Shown here: piece after piece, positions 28,942 through 38,328 of the stretch
How the letters are laid out: each line of letters opens with the position of its first letter
Position numbering within the stretch: the stretch's first letter is position 1
Assembly (NCBI RefSeq): GCF_002163625.1
Contig: NZ_CP020892.1
Coordinates: 868,001 to 932,000 of the forward strand
Reading direction: 5' to 3'
DNA from: Pseudomonas sp. M30-35
GTDB lineage: Bacteria > Pseudomonadota > Gammaproteobacteria > Pseudomonadales > Pseudomonadaceae
DNA: 64,000 nucleotides
Notes under the pieces: generated by a model
Told to the model about the DNA's origin: nothing
Databases searched by the model: none
What the model saw: only the letters and a program-made list of their open reading frames with translations
Translations under genes and position numbers: made by a program

Positions 28942-31473
28942 ATGAATTCGCTGCCAATTGACCACCTGCTGCCTGCCCTTCGCGATGCCTTGACTGCGCG
29001 CAATGAAGTTGTGCTTGAAGCGCCGCCGGGCGCGGGTAAAACCACGCGGGTGCCGTTGGCGCTGCTGGATCAGCCGTGGCTCGCGGGGCAGCAAATCATC
29101 ATGCTTGAACCGCGCAGATTGGCCGCGCGAACCGCGGCTGAGCGACTGGCCAGCGATTTGGGCGAAAAGGTTGGGGAAACCGTCGGTTATCGGATTCGTC
29201 TCGACAGTAAAGTCGGACCCAAAACCCGGATTGAAGTGGTCACCGAAGGTATTCTTGCCCGACGCCTGCAAGATGACCCGGCGCTTGAGGGCGTGGGTTT
29301 GGTGATATTCGATGAGTTTCACGAGCGTAGTCTCGACGCCGATCTGGCGCTGGCGTTGACCCTCAATGGCCGGGCGATGTTTCGCTCAGCGGACTCCGGC
29401 GAGTCGCCATTAAAAGTGCTGTTGATGTCGGCAACCCTTGAAGGCCCGCGTCTGGCGCAGTTGTTGGATGATGCGCCGGTGCTGACCAGTGAAGGGCGGA
29501 TGTTCCCGGTGGATAAGGTGTGGGGCAAGCCACATCAGGCGGGCGAGTACATTGAGCCTCGCGTTATCTCAGCTTGCTTGGAGGCGTTGGACGAGCAGCA
29601 GGGAAGCATCCTGGTTTTCCTGCCGGGTCAGGCTGAGATTCGACGTGTTCATCAAGGGCTGCATGAAAACCTTGGCGATCGGCAGGATGTATTGCTCTGT
29701 CCGTTACATGGTGAACTCGACCTGAATGCCCAGCGTGCGGCTATCAATCCCGCCCCGATCGGAAAGCGCAAGATTGTGCTGGCAACCAACATTGCGGAAA
29801 CCAGCATCACCATCGACGGCGTGCGCGTTGTCATTGATGCGGGCCTTGAGCGGGTGCCGCGTTTCGACCCGCGCAGCGGTATGACCCGGCTCGATACACA
29901 GCGTATTTCCAAAGCCAGTGCGACCCAACGCGCTGGGCGAGCCGGACGACTTGAGCCCGGTGTTTGTTACCGGCTGTGGTCGCAAGCACAGCATGAACAA
30001 TTGGCGAACTTTTCTGCACCCGAGATGCTCCAGGCTGATCTGGCCGGGCTTGCGCTGCAATTGGCGCGCTGGGGCGTATCGGTTGATGAGTTGGTGTGGC
30101 TCGACTTGCCTCCCGCAGCGGCTTACGCTCAAGCTCGCGATTTGCTGCAGCGCCTGAGCGCGCTGGATGAGCGGGGTGTGCTCAGCGCCCATGGCCAGGC
30201 GATGGCGGAGTTGCCTACGCATCCGCGCATCGCTCATTTGCTGTTGCGAGGGCAGGCACTTGGCCTGGGAAATCTTGCGTGTGACATCGCCGCACTGCTC
30301 GGTGAGAAAGACATTCTTCGTGGTGCCGGCGCCGACCTGCATGATCGCGTTGCAGCAATGGCCAGCGAGTCTTTATCGCGGGCGAGCCGAGGAACGGTTC
30401 AACGCGTTCGCCAACTTGCCCGTCAGTTCCGCAGCCATCTGCGGGGGGCTGTATCGTCTCCGGTTACCGATCCCGATCACCCGCGCTGGCTCGCTGCGCT
30501 GCTGGCCTTTGCATACCCTGATCGCGTTGCTCGGCAACGGCGCGAGGGCGGTGCCGAGTACCGGCTGACCAACGGTCGCGCCGCACAGTTCGGTGAACCA
30601 GATGCGCTTATGAAGGAGCCATGGTTGGTCATCGCCGACCTCGGCAGTCGTCAAGGCCAGCGCGAAGAACGCATTTATCTGGCTGCCGCACTTGATCCTT
30701 CGCTATTCGACACGGTGCTTGCAGAGCAGGTCGTCCAGCGCGATGAGTTGGAGTGGGACGAGCGAGAGGGCGTACTCAAGGCTGAGAGGCAGCGGCGTCT
30801 GGGCGAGCTGGTGCTGAGCCGCACAAGCTTGCCGGAACTCAATGAAGAGGCCCGCATCAATGCCCTGGCTGGCTTGGTTCGGCGCAAGGGCATTGAGCTG
30901 CTTCCTTGGCGTCCCGAACTGCGCCAGTGGCAAGCGCGCATCGCTCTTTTGCGCAAGCTGGATATTGATCAGAAAGGTGCGAGCGAGTGGCCGGATCTAA
31001 CAGATGCGGCATTGTTGGACTCCCTTGAGCTATGGCTGGCTCCTTACTTGGGCAAGGTGAGTCGTCTCAGTCATTTCGCCAACCTCGACTTAGCGAGCAT
31101 TCTTCTCGCCCAGCTGCCTTGGCCATTGCCGCAGCGGCTGGATGAGTTGGCACCAAAGACGCTGCCGGTGCCTTCAGGCTCGCGCATACCCATCGACTAT
31201 TCGGAGCATCCGCCAGTGCTTGCGGTGAGATTGCAGGAGCTGTTTGGGCTGGCTGAAACGCCGCGTATTGCAGGCGGCAGGCAAGGTGTCTTGTTGCACC
31301 TTCTATCACCCGCGCGACGTCCGGTGCAGGTGACTCAGGATCTCGCCAGCTTTTGGGCCAACACCTATATCGATGTGAAGAAGGACTTGAAGGGGCGATA
31401 CCCAAAACACTGGTGGCCGGATGACCCAATGGAAGCTGAGCCAACCGCCAGAGCGAAGCCGCGTAAGAGTTGA
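28942..31473 (+). CDS. hrpB: ATP-dependent helicase HrpB
   Basis: The 843-residue DEAH-type helicase has Walker A PPGAGKTT (residues 28-35), IFDEFHERS as the DEAH-equivalent box, MSATLEG, the C-terminal helicase motif TNIAETSITIDGV and QRAGRAGR, then the HrpB-specific C-terminal region. HrpB is linked to RNA metabolism, but its substrate is not known in most bacteria. GGAG lies six bases before the ATG at 28942; the frame to 28876 is an extension. Confidence 0.95.
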   Translation: MNSLPIDHLLPALRDALTARNEVVLEAPPGAGKTTRVPLALLDQPWLAGQQIIMLEPRRLAARTAAERLASDLGEKVGETVGYRIRLDSKVGPKTRIEVVTEGILARRLQDDPALEGVGLVIFDEFHERSLDADLALALTLNGRAMFRSADSGESPLKVLLMSATLEGPRLAQLLDDAPVLTSEGRMFPVDKVWGKPHQAGEYIEPRVISACLEALDEQQGSILVFLPGQAEIRRVHQGLHENLGDRQDVLLCPLHGELDLNAQRAAINPAPIGKRKIVLATNIAETSITIDGVRVVIDAGLERVPRFDPRSGMTRLDTQRISKASATQRAGRAGRLEPGVCYRLWSQAQHEQLANFSAPEMLQADLAGLALQLARWGVSVDELVWLDLPPAAAYAQARDLLQRLSALDERGVLSAHGQAMAELPTHPRIAHLLLRGQALGLGNLACDIAALLGEKDILRGAGADLHDRVAAMASESLSRASRGTVQRVRQLARQFRSHLRGAVSSPVTDPDHPRWLAALLAFAYPDRVARQRREGGAEYRLTNGRAAQFGEPDALMKEPWLVIADLGSRQGQREERIYLAAALDPSLFDTVLAEQVVQRDELEWDEREGVLKAERQRRLGELVLSRTSLPELNEEARINALAGLVRRKGIELLPWRPELRQWQARIALLRKLDIDQKGASEWPDLTDAALLDSLELWLAPYLGKVSRLSHFANLDLASILLAQLPWPLPQRLDELAPKTLPVPSGSRIPIDYSEHPPVLAVRLQELFGLAETPRIAGGRQGVLLHLLSPARRPVQVTQDLASFWANTYIDVKKDLKGRYPKHWWPDDPMEAEPTARAKPRKS

Positions 31474-31503
31474 GCAGGTGCCTGGCAAACCAGACCGCGA
31501 CGT

Positions 31504-32508
31504 TTAACTCGCGTCAGCTGAGTAGCGTGCATTGCTGATAGCTGAACGATTTATCTGCTGGCAGGGTTTGCCGTCGAAAAAGTTAAGAGTATTGGTAAAC
31601 GCCTCGCCAAAATACTGCTCATAACTATGCTTTTCGACGTAGCCGAGGTGTGGCGAACAGATGATTTTGGGGTGGTTGAGCAATGGGTTACCAAGGCTGA
31701 CCAGAGGCTCGGTTTCGAACACATCCAAGGCTGCATAGCCGGGACGGCCTTTATCGATGGCAGCCAGTAAAGCGCCGGGTGCAATCAACTCGGCACGGCT
31801 GGTATTGACCAGTAGGGAACTGGGCTTCATCAATGCAAGATCAACAGCGCTTATCAGGTGTTTAGTCTGCTCCGATAAACGCAGATGCAGGCTGATAATA
31901 TCGGCTTGGGTAAAGAACGCTTCACGAGAGTCTGCGGCGCTATGTCCGTCCTGCTCAGCAGCTTGCCTTGATGCCTCGCTTCCCCAAACCAATACTGGCA
32001 TCTCAAATGCCTGAGCGTATTTTGCCAAGCGCTTGCCGATGCGCCCATAACCCCAAATGCCGAGTGTTTGCCCGCACAGTCGCTCACCGATATTGTTTTG
32101 CCAGGTGCCAGCGTTAAAACTGTTTATTGCTGCAACTAGCCGACGGCGAGCGTTAAGTATCAACGCCCAAGTGAGCTCTGCTGGCGCTACGGGTGAACCG
32201 CTGCCCTCGGCTACTGCAATCCCCAGTCTATTGCAGGCTGCGATATCAACATGAGCTCCGACCTTACCGGTTTGGCTGATCAGTTTTAGTTTGGGCAATT
32301 GCATCAGTAACTCGGCGGTAAGCCGGGTACGCTCGCGCGTCAGAACGATGGCATCGGCATCGCGGAAACGTTCAAGCAGTACCTCGGACGATTGTTGCCA
32401 GTCGTGATAGAGGCTAACGCGGTGGCCCGTGAGCAAACTAAAGCAGTCCAGGTCGCGAACCGCATGCGGGTAATCATCAGGAATTACGATGTGCATTGGC
32501 TGACTCAC
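31504..32508 (-). CDS. D-2-hydroxyacid dehydrogenase family protein, last gene of the tricarboxylate operon
   Basis: The 334-residue NAD-dependent enzyme shows GIWGYGRIGKRLAKYA as the nucleotide fold, and the catalytic trio Arg in NTSRAELI, Glu in ETEPL and His in SPHLGY. This is the SerA/2-hydroxyacid family; substrates range from phosphoglycerate to hydroxypyruvate. It starts 22 bases after tctA, so it belongs to the tct operon and may reduce or oxidise a product of the imported acid. The start is GTG 32508 (AAGGGG upstream) or ATG 32496. Confidence 0.85.
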   Translation of the reverse strand: MSQPMHIVIPDDYPHAVRDLDCFSLLTGHRVSLYHDWQQSSEVLLERFRDADAIVLTRERTRLTAELLMQLPKLKLISQTGKVGAHVDIAACNRLGIAVAEGSGSPVAPAELTWALILNARRRLVAAINSFNAGTWQNNIGERLCGQTLGIWGYGRIGKRLAKYAQAFEMPVLVWGSEASRQAAEQDGHSAADSREAFFTQADIISLHLRLSEQTKHLISAVDLALMKPSSLLVNTSRAELIAPGALLAAIDKGRPGYAALDVFETEPLVSLGNPLLNHPKIICSPHLGYVEKHSYEQYFGEAFTNTLNFFDGKPCQQINRSAISNARYSADAS

Positions 32509-32530
32509 AAGGACCCCTTTGAGCTTATAT

Positions 32531-34048
32531 TTACGAGCTGACTGTTGTTAATCGGATCAGTTTGCGTGAGCGCAGGGCTCTGCGTATTGGTAGCACGATC
32601 ATGATTGCTACTAAGATCCAGGAACCGATGGTTATTGGACTATCCCAGAGGATGCTCAGTTCTCCATTGGATAATGACAATGCCCGGCGCAAATTGTCTT
32701 CCATCACACCGCCCAGGATGAAGCCGAGAAGCACCGCCGAGAGCGAATAATCCAGCTTCCGCAAGATGTAGCCACACACGCCGATTCCAATCATCAAATA
32801 CAGATCGAAACTGGAGGCGTGCACTGCATAGACTCCGATCGAGGTAATGATGGCTATCGCGGGCACCAATGCCCAGGTCGGTACGGCGAGAATGCGCGTG
32901 AAAATCCGCACCATGGGGACGTTCATCACCAGCAGCATGACGTTGGCGATAAACAGTGATGCAATCAATCCCCAGACAATTTCTGGCTGATTCTGGAACA
33001 GCATTGGCCCTGGCGTTATGTTGTAAAGCGTTAGTGCACCCAGCATGACGGCTGTTGTCCCCGAGCCCGGTACGCCCAGGGTCAGCATAGGTACCATCGA
33101 GCCACATGCCGCGCCACTATTGGCTGTTTCTGGTGCGGCCAGGCCGCGGAGGTCACCGTGCCCGAATTTGCTGTCCTTTCCGGCTAGACGCTTTTCAGAC
33201 ATATAAGCCACTGCGCTGGCGAGCGTGGCTCCTGCACCAGGCAATACGCCCAAAACAAAGCCAATGATGCCGCTGCGCAAATTGGTGGCAATGACAAAGC
33301 TGCCTTCTTTCAGGTTGAAGAGCATGCGCCCGGTTGCTTTGGCTGCTTTATGCCCATGGTGGGTGCGCTCAAGTAAAACCAGTATTTCACTGACACTGAA
33401 TAGACCGAGAACCAGCACAATAAATTGGATACCGTCCGCCAAGCCTAAGGTGCCGAAAGTGAAGCGGTAGACACCACTGTTGGCATCAATACCAACGCAG
33501 GAAAGGAGCAAACCTATCAGTGCCGCGGTGGCGGTTTTAAGGGGTTTGTTATCGGCCATCCCAGCGAGGCAAGTGATTGCAAAGACCATCAGCACGAAAT
33601 ATTCAGCTGGCCCAAATGCAACTGCCCACCTGGCTAGAAATGGCGCAAACAAGACCACGCCAATGGTTGCGATGGTGCCGCCAATAAACGAACTCCAAGC
33701 GGACAGAGAAAGGGCAATGCCGGCTTTGCCTTGTTGGGCAAGCGGGTAGCCATCCAGGGTGGTCATTACTGCAGATGCTTCCCCTGGAATGTTCAACAGA
33801 ATTGATGATATCCGGCCGCCGTACTCACAACCCAGATACACCGCAGCCAAAAGAATCAGCGCGGTTTCCGGAGGCAAGCCCAAAGCAAATGCAATCGGAA
33901 TCAGCAGTGCCACACCATTGACCGGGCCCAAACCCGGCAACAGACCGACCACGGTGCCGATCAGGGTTCCACAGAATGCAGTCGCCAGATTGAAAGGGCT
34001 AAGTGCAACCCCAAAACCCAGTTCGAGGTAGTGCAAGGTATTTTCCAT
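32531..34048 (-). CDS. tctA: Tripartite tricarboxylate transporter, large membrane subunit TctA
   Basis: The 505-residue protein has about twelve hydrophobic segments and the TctA signatures GLLPGLGPVNGVALLIPI near the N terminus and GVLPGAGATLASAVAYMSEK in the middle. It forms the channel of a sodium- or proton-driven secondary transporter that needs a periplasmic binding protein. The ATG at 34048 lies three bases from the tctB stop, so expression is coupled. Confidence 0.93.
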   Translation of the reverse strand: MENTLHYLELGFGVALSPFNLATAFCGTLIGTVVGLLPGLGPVNGVALLIPIAFALGLPPETALILLAAVYLGCEYGGRISSILLNIPGEASAVMTTLDGYPLAQQGKAGIALSLSAWSSFIGGTIATIGVVLFAPFLARWAVAFGPAEYFVLMVFAITCLAGMADNKPLKTATAALIGLLLSCVGIDANSGVYRFTFGTLGLADGIQFIVLVLGLFSVSEILVLLERTHHGHKAAKATGRMLFNLKEGSFVIATNLRSGIIGFVLGVLPGAGATLASAVAYMSEKRLAGKDSKFGHGDLRGLAAPETANSGAACGSMVPMLTLGVPGSGTTAVMLGALTLYNITPGPMLFQNQPEIVWGLIASLFIANVMLLVMNVPMVRIFTRILAVPTWALVPAIAIITSIGVYAVHASSFDLYLMIGIGVCGYILRKLDYSLSAVLLGFILGGVMEDNLRRALSLSNGELSILWDSPITIGSWILVAIMIVLPIRRALRSRKLIRLTTVSS

Positions 34049-34051
34049 GGT

Positions 34052-34507
34052 TTAGCTCCAGACTTGCGCGAATATGCCGAGGGGTAGAGGCACATCAAGG
34101 CCGTAGTCAAATAACAGGTAAAGCCCAATAGCGATCAATACACCGCTGATCAATCCATGCAGTTTGCTAGCGCCGTACAAGTAACCAATAGCGATGGCAA
34201 ATAACATGCTGCTGGCGATGAAACCGAGCACCTCAAACAGCCCCGCGTAAACGGTCATGATGAGGATGCACAGTGCGATTTTTTTGATGACATGACGGTC
34301 GAGGCCAGGCTCATCCGACTTTGCATGAGTTGCCGAGGGTTTAAGCACTTGATACAGCGTGCTGACAATCAGCAAAGCAAGCAATAACAGTGGGAATGCG
34401 CGTGCGCCGACAGGCTCATATGAAAATGGTGCCTGATATCCCCAAGCCATAATTGCCAGCCCGGCGCAGATCAAAAGGCTGCTGCCTGCAAAAATACGAT
34501 CTTGCAT
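34052..34507 (-). CDS. tctB: Tripartite tricarboxylate transporter, small membrane subunit TctB
   Basis: The 151-residue protein has four hydrophobic segments, the usual TctB size and layout. The ATG at 34507 has GGGAG upstream; the frame to 34609 would overlap tctC and lacks family resemblance. TctB works with TctA in the inner membrane. Sequence of this subunit is poorly conserved, so the call leans on position between tctC and tctA. Confidence 0.87.
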   Translation of the reverse strand: MQDRIFAGSSLLICAGLAIMAWGYQAPFSYEPVGARAFPLLLLALLIVSTLYQVLKPSATHAKSDEPGLDRHVIKKIALCILIMTVYAGLFEVLGFIASSMLFAIAIGYLYGASKLHGLISGVLIAIGLYLLFDYGLDVPLPLGIFAQVWS

Positions 34508-34559
34508 AATTTTGCTCCCGAACAGGCTGCTTGCCAGCAAGTCTGCTCTGTGGATTGAT

Positions 34560-35543
34560 CTACTCGGCGACGAGGCCAAACTCCCTGCCAAGCTGTCGAT
34601 AGTTATCAACTTGCTTCTTCACCAGAGCCTGGAGCTCTGGGCCGGTGACCGTTAATGGGATCACGTCGCGGTCGGTCAAGTACTGTTGGAACTCAGCAGA
34701 ACTGGTGAGCTTGGCAAAGGTGGTTTTCCAGAAGGCCAGTTCTTCACCTTTCACTTCTGGGCCGACGTAATAGCCGCGAATAAGTGGCCACTGAATGTCA
34801 TAGCCCTGTTCTTTAGCCGTTGGCACGTCAGACAGATCTCCCGGCAGGCGTTCTTCGCTATAGACCGCCAGGGCGCGGATGTGATTACCGCGCTGGGCGC
34901 GAATCTCACTGGCACTGCCGGTGACCAGATCAACGTGTTTGCCCATTAACGCCATGTAGTGTTCCGAGCCACCCTCAAACGCGGCGTAGCGCAGTTGCCG
35001 TGGATCGACACCTGCCGCTTTGGCCAGCAGTGCGATCTTCGCCCAGCCCTGACCACCGATACTGCCTCCACCGCCTATAGCGACGCTTTTGGGATCTTTT
35101 TTCAGTGCTTGAATGACGTCATCAAGGGTTTTGAATGGCGAGTCGTCACGCACCGCCAAGGTGCCGTAATCCGTCCCTACAGTCGTTAGCCACTGCACGG
35201 CAGTTTCGTCATAACGGCCATATTTACCCAGTGCAAGGTTAAGCAGTGACGCTCCCGAGAAGGCCACTATGGTGCCTGGTTCATCGCGGCGATTAGCTGC
35301 AATGGCGTTATAAGCTACAGCTCCGATACCGCCAGGCATGTAGGTCACTCGCATGGGGGCATCGAGTAATTTTTCATCTTTGAAACCTGCTTGAGCGAGC
35401 TTGCAGGTCATGTCGAAGCCACCGCCTGGTTTACTTGGGGCAATACACTCAGGACGGTGTGGTTGGCCAGCGTTTGCTTGCACTGCTGAAATTGTCAGTG
35501 CGCAGGCCAAAGGCAGGATTTTTTTCAGTAGAGAGATCTTCAT
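34560..35543 (-). CDS. tctC: Tripartite tricarboxylate transporter, binding protein TctC
   Basis: The 327-residue periplasmic protein has a signal peptide (MKISLLKKILPLACALTISA, cleavage near VQANAG) and the TctC/Bug fold: APSKPGGGFDMTCKLAQ binds the ligand carboxylate, and VAIGGGGSIGGQGW follows. It delivers the substrate to TctAB. The ATG at 35543 is supported by the signal peptide; the longer frame to 35591 is rejected. It lies 69 bases after the porin gene. Confidence 0.92.
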   Translation of the reverse strand: MKISLLKKILPLACALTISAVQANAGQPHRPECIAPSKPGGGFDMTCKLAQAGFKDEKLLDAPMRVTYMPGGIGAVAYNAIAANRRDEPGTIVAFSGASLLNLALGKYGRYDETAVQWLTTVGTDYGTLAVRDDSPFKTLDDVIQALKKDPKSVAIGGGGSIGGQGWAKIALLAKAAGVDPRQLRYAAFEGGSEHYMALMGKHVDLVTGSASEIRAQRGNHIRALAVYSEERLPGDLSDVPTAKEQGYDIQWPLIRGYYVGPEVKGEELAFWKTTFAKLTSSAEFQQYLTDRDVIPLTVTGPELQALVKKQVDNYRQLGREFGLVAE

Positions 35544-35612
35544 GGTGCTTCCTGTTATTGGATTTATTTGCAGGATGGATGGGTGAATCATCAGGTTATT
35601 CAGAGAAAATTG

Positions 35613-36932
35613 TCAGAGAAAACTGAAGGTGTAATCGAGGTAAAGCCGATGGTCGGTCTGGTCTTCCTTGACACCGTCAAGTCGGCCGGTTTTGTCCGAG
35701 TTGTAATCCAGGAATATGTAGCGAAATGCCAAGCCTTTAACGGCTGGGATTTGATAACTCAGATCGAATGCCAATTCGCTTTCATCCGCCTTGCCAAGCG
35801 AAGTGTTGGCACTGTTACGCGCATCTGAGCCGCTTTTGTAGCTAACGACAGTCTTTAACCCCTTAGCGAGTTGATCCCATTTGTAACCCGCTTTAAGCAT
35901 CCAGACTTTCTCGTCACGGTTAGAAAAGTCAGCCAACACGCCAGCGGTGGGAAATGGGTTGGTGCCATGGTCACCGGCGTAGTTGTCTTCAATCCAGGCA
36001 TCGCTGAATTTCGTGATCGCGCCGCCAAGCTCAATATTTGAAAACACCCAGTCAGCGGCGAGGTAAACGCCTTTGCCATCGTTTTGGCTGCGGGTTTGCC
36101 CGACCACGGCGCCTGCTTCGTCTTCATCATCATATTCAGCACTTTCTGCGCCGGTGACGAACAACTTCCCGTCATCCTTGGAGGTGTGCATGGCAGCAGT
36201 AAGTTTCAGGTTTGAAGCGTTTGCTAGCTTGAATGTATAGCTGGCAACCACTCCTGTTTTGTTTAGGAATTCCTGTGCTCGCAGGTATTCAATATTCAGA
36301 TTGAATGGGCCGTTGAGATAGCTGGCACCGTAGTTTTCCAGTGCATTAATTGCACCTTTGGAACTGGTGTCGGTTTGGAACCCAACAAAAGAGCTGTCGG
36401 AGCGTGATGACCATTTGTCATACCACGCGCCATACAGGGTGAGCCCATTGAATGGCTTTAGGTCGAAGCTGGCACCCGAGTAGGTATTTGGGATTGCACG
36501 GCTGTTTGAGCTGGATAGCAGTAAGCTTTTATGTAGTTGGCGGCCAATTTTTCCAGAGGCAATGCCTTGATACTTCAGCTTCAAAAAGGCTTGGCCAAGC
36601 TTGCCGAATGAATCCTCGAAGTCGCCGTCATTATCGACAGATAAAACATCAGAGCTATTGCGTCCCGAAGCCTCCAGCTTGGTCACGCTGTAGCCTGATA
36701 AGCCGACACCAACAATATCGGCGAGGTAGGCTGACTCATAATTTAGCTGTAAGCCCAGACCACCTTGATTGCGGTCATTGCTGTCAGACTCATAATCACG
36801 ATCAAAGTAGATTGCACGGGTTTTTAGTTCGAGTGTTTGCCCGTCTGCAGCCGCTGCAAGTGTGGGCAGTGACAAGCCTGCACTCAAAATGGCGACCGGG
36901 CAGAGCATGTAATTATTTTTATGGGTGCACAT
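35613..36932 (-). CDS. OprD-family outer-membrane porin
   Basis: The 439-residue protein has a signal peptide (about residues 1-28, cleavage near LAAAADG) and an 18-strand-type OprD barrel with alternating Tyr/Leu strands such as LELKTRAIYFDRDY, then SFGKLGQAFLKLKYQG, and SRAIPNTYSGASFDL near loop 3. It ends DYTFSFL. In P. aeruginosa the tctCBA genes follow OpdH, a tricarboxylate porin, so this porin probably carries the same substrate as TctABC. GGAGT eight bases upstream supports the ATG at 36932 over GTG 36938 or ATG 36908. Confidence 0.88.
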   Translation of the reverse strand: MCTHKNNYMLCPVAILSAGLSLPTLAAAADGQTLELKTRAIYFDRDYESDSNDRNQGGLGLQLNYESAYLADIVGVGLSGYSVTKLEASGRNSSDVLSVDNDGDFEDSFGKLGQAFLKLKYQGIASGKIGRQLHKSLLLSSSNSRAIPNTYSGASFDLKPFNGLTLYGAWYDKWSSRSDSSFVGFQTDTSSKGAINALENYGASYLNGPFNLNIEYLRAQEFLNKTGVVASYTFKLANASNLKLTAAMHTSKDDGKLFVTGAESAEYDDEDEAGAVVGQTRSQNDGKGVYLAADWVFSNIELGGAITKFSDAWIEDNYAGDHGTNPFPTAGVLADFSNRDEKVWMLKAGYKWDQLAKGLKTVVSYKSGSDARNSANTSLGKADESELAFDLSYQIPAVKGLAFRYIFLDYNSDKTGRLDGVKEDQTDHRLYLDYTFSFL

Positions 36933-37039
36933 AAACACGGACTCCGGTATTTCTTTACTCGGGTGGTGTAGTCCACATTCGCTCTTGGCGGCCTGTACCA
37001 GGCGGGAAAGCGTCTGTGGTCGGATGCTACTTCTGTTGG

Positions 37040-38107
37040 TTAGCGTGAAATTGAGGGCACATACACATCGCCGGTAAATAACCGCCGTGCTGTACGTACC
37101 AGCGATGCACGCATTGTTTCTGGTCTTTGGTCTTCAGCAGGCTCAAGTGACACCTCAATCTGACCGCCAGCATGTTCCAGGCGAATCAGGGCAGGGCCAT
37201 CAACCGGGAATATTTCGTGGGCTACGCTGCCCGGTACCGCACAGGCACTTGCCAAGCCAATTGCACCTGTCGCAGCAAGCGAGCGATGGCAGTTGTGTGG
37301 CATGAAATAACGCGTGTTAAGTGAGCCGCCGTTTCTGGCAGCAGATAGCAACACCGGCTTCGGGATCACCATGTTGGAAACATCGCCAAGACCCATGGCA
37401 AGCCCTGCTTGCAGGCGAATTTTTTCCAGACGGGCCATAAATGCGAGGTCAGCGTCTAGCTCGGTTGGGCTTTCGTAACCGGTTTTACCCAGTTCATGGG
37501 CGTGCACCACGACCATTGGCATAGCCATATCGATGCAGGTTGCTGAGACCCCATCAAATACATCTCGCACATTACCTGTAGGTAATAGGCTTCCGGTCTT
37601 TGCCCCAGCCGCATTGAGAAAGGTCAGCTTGATTGGCGCTGCACTGCCGGGGACACCGTCGATACAGGTCGCACCGTCGTAGCGGACTTTACCCTTTGGA
37701 GTCATGACCTCAGAGTCGACAAATGTATGGGTGTTGAGGTTGCGAATGCGCACCCGGGTTACCGGAGATTTTGCGTTGACTAATCCGTGCTCAATGGCGA
37801 AGGGGCCAATGGCGCATAGCATGTTGCCGCAGTTTGGGGCGGTATCGACACGGCGTTGATTAACCAGAACCTGCACAAACAGATAGTCGACATCAGCATC
37901 CGGGTGCGGTGAGGTGCTCACGATTGCGACCTTGCTGGTTTGTGCACTACCACCGCCAATGCCATCAATTTCAAGCTCGTGACCAGAACCCATGATTCTG
38001 ATCAGCAGCTCGTCGCGTTGCGCAGGATCGCTGGGTAGATGGTTCGCCAGAAATACTGGGCCTCTCGATGTCCCACCGCGCATTAAAACGCAAGGAATGG
38101 CTTGCAT
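37040..38107 (-). CDS. PrpF-family isomerase (4-oxalomesaconate tautomerase/aconitate isomerase-like)
   Basis: The 355-residue protein begins MQAIPCVLMRGGTSRGPVFL and contains PNCGNMLCAIGPFAIEHGL, the PrpF two-cysteine proton-transfer fold. By memory it is close to GalD of P. putida, which tautomerises 4-oxalomesaconate; relatives isomerise aconitate or methylaconitate. It heads the operon, so its substrate is probably the imported tricarboxylate. The ATG at 38107 has GGAG upstream; the 36-codon upstream extension is not family-like. Gallate genes galA, galB and galC are absent from this window. Confidence 0.86.
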   Translation of the reverse strand: MQAIPCVLMRGGTSRGPVFLANHLPSDPAQRDELLIRIMGSGHELEIDGIGGGSAQTSKVAIVSTSPHPDADVDYLFVQVLVNQRRVDTAPNCGNMLCAIGPFAIEHGLVNAKSPVTRVRIRNLNTHTFVDSEVMTPKGKVRYDGATCIDGVPGSAAPIKLTFLNAAGAKTGSLLPTGNVRDVFDGVSATCIDMAMPMVVVHAHELGKTGYESPTELDADLAFMARLEKIRLQAGLAMGLGDVSNMVIPKPVLLSAARNGGSLNTRYFMPHNCHRSLAATGAIGLASACAVPGSVAHEIFPVDGPALIRLEHAGGQIEVSLEPAEDQRPETMRASLVRTARRLFTGDVYVPSISR

Positions 38108-38209
38108 GATGTCTCCGATGCATGAAATATCGTTATTGTTGCGTTGAGTAGATATTGCCAATTTGCTTTCATTTGTAAATTGCATATATTTGATAAATTG
38201 TTTTGTTTT

Positions 38210-38223
38210 ACGCATTAATGCGT
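38210..38223. promoter_or_regulatory. Candidate LysR operator, 14-bp palindrome
   Basis: ACGCATTAATGCGT is a perfect 14-bp palindrome in the 221-base divergent promoter region between the PrpF gene and lysR, 106 bases from the regulator start. Nothing else in the gap is as symmetric. Function is inferred from position alone. Confidence 0.38.
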
Positions 38224-38328
38224 GTGTTGGAATTTACTCAGCACCTGGGAATTTGCACAAACCGAGTTGCCTTAACGACTTCAAATGTTTTTGGTGCAAT
38301 AAAATTCTATGATTAATAGGTATTGCGC

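Noticed and set aside
29704..30342. 212-codon minus-strand frame inside hrpB
   Set aside because: Antisense to conserved helicase motifs, no independent evidence of coding.
37040..38107. Gallate degradation cluster (galD context)
   Set aside because: The PrpF protein resembles GalD, but dioxygenase, hydratase and aldolase genes are absent.
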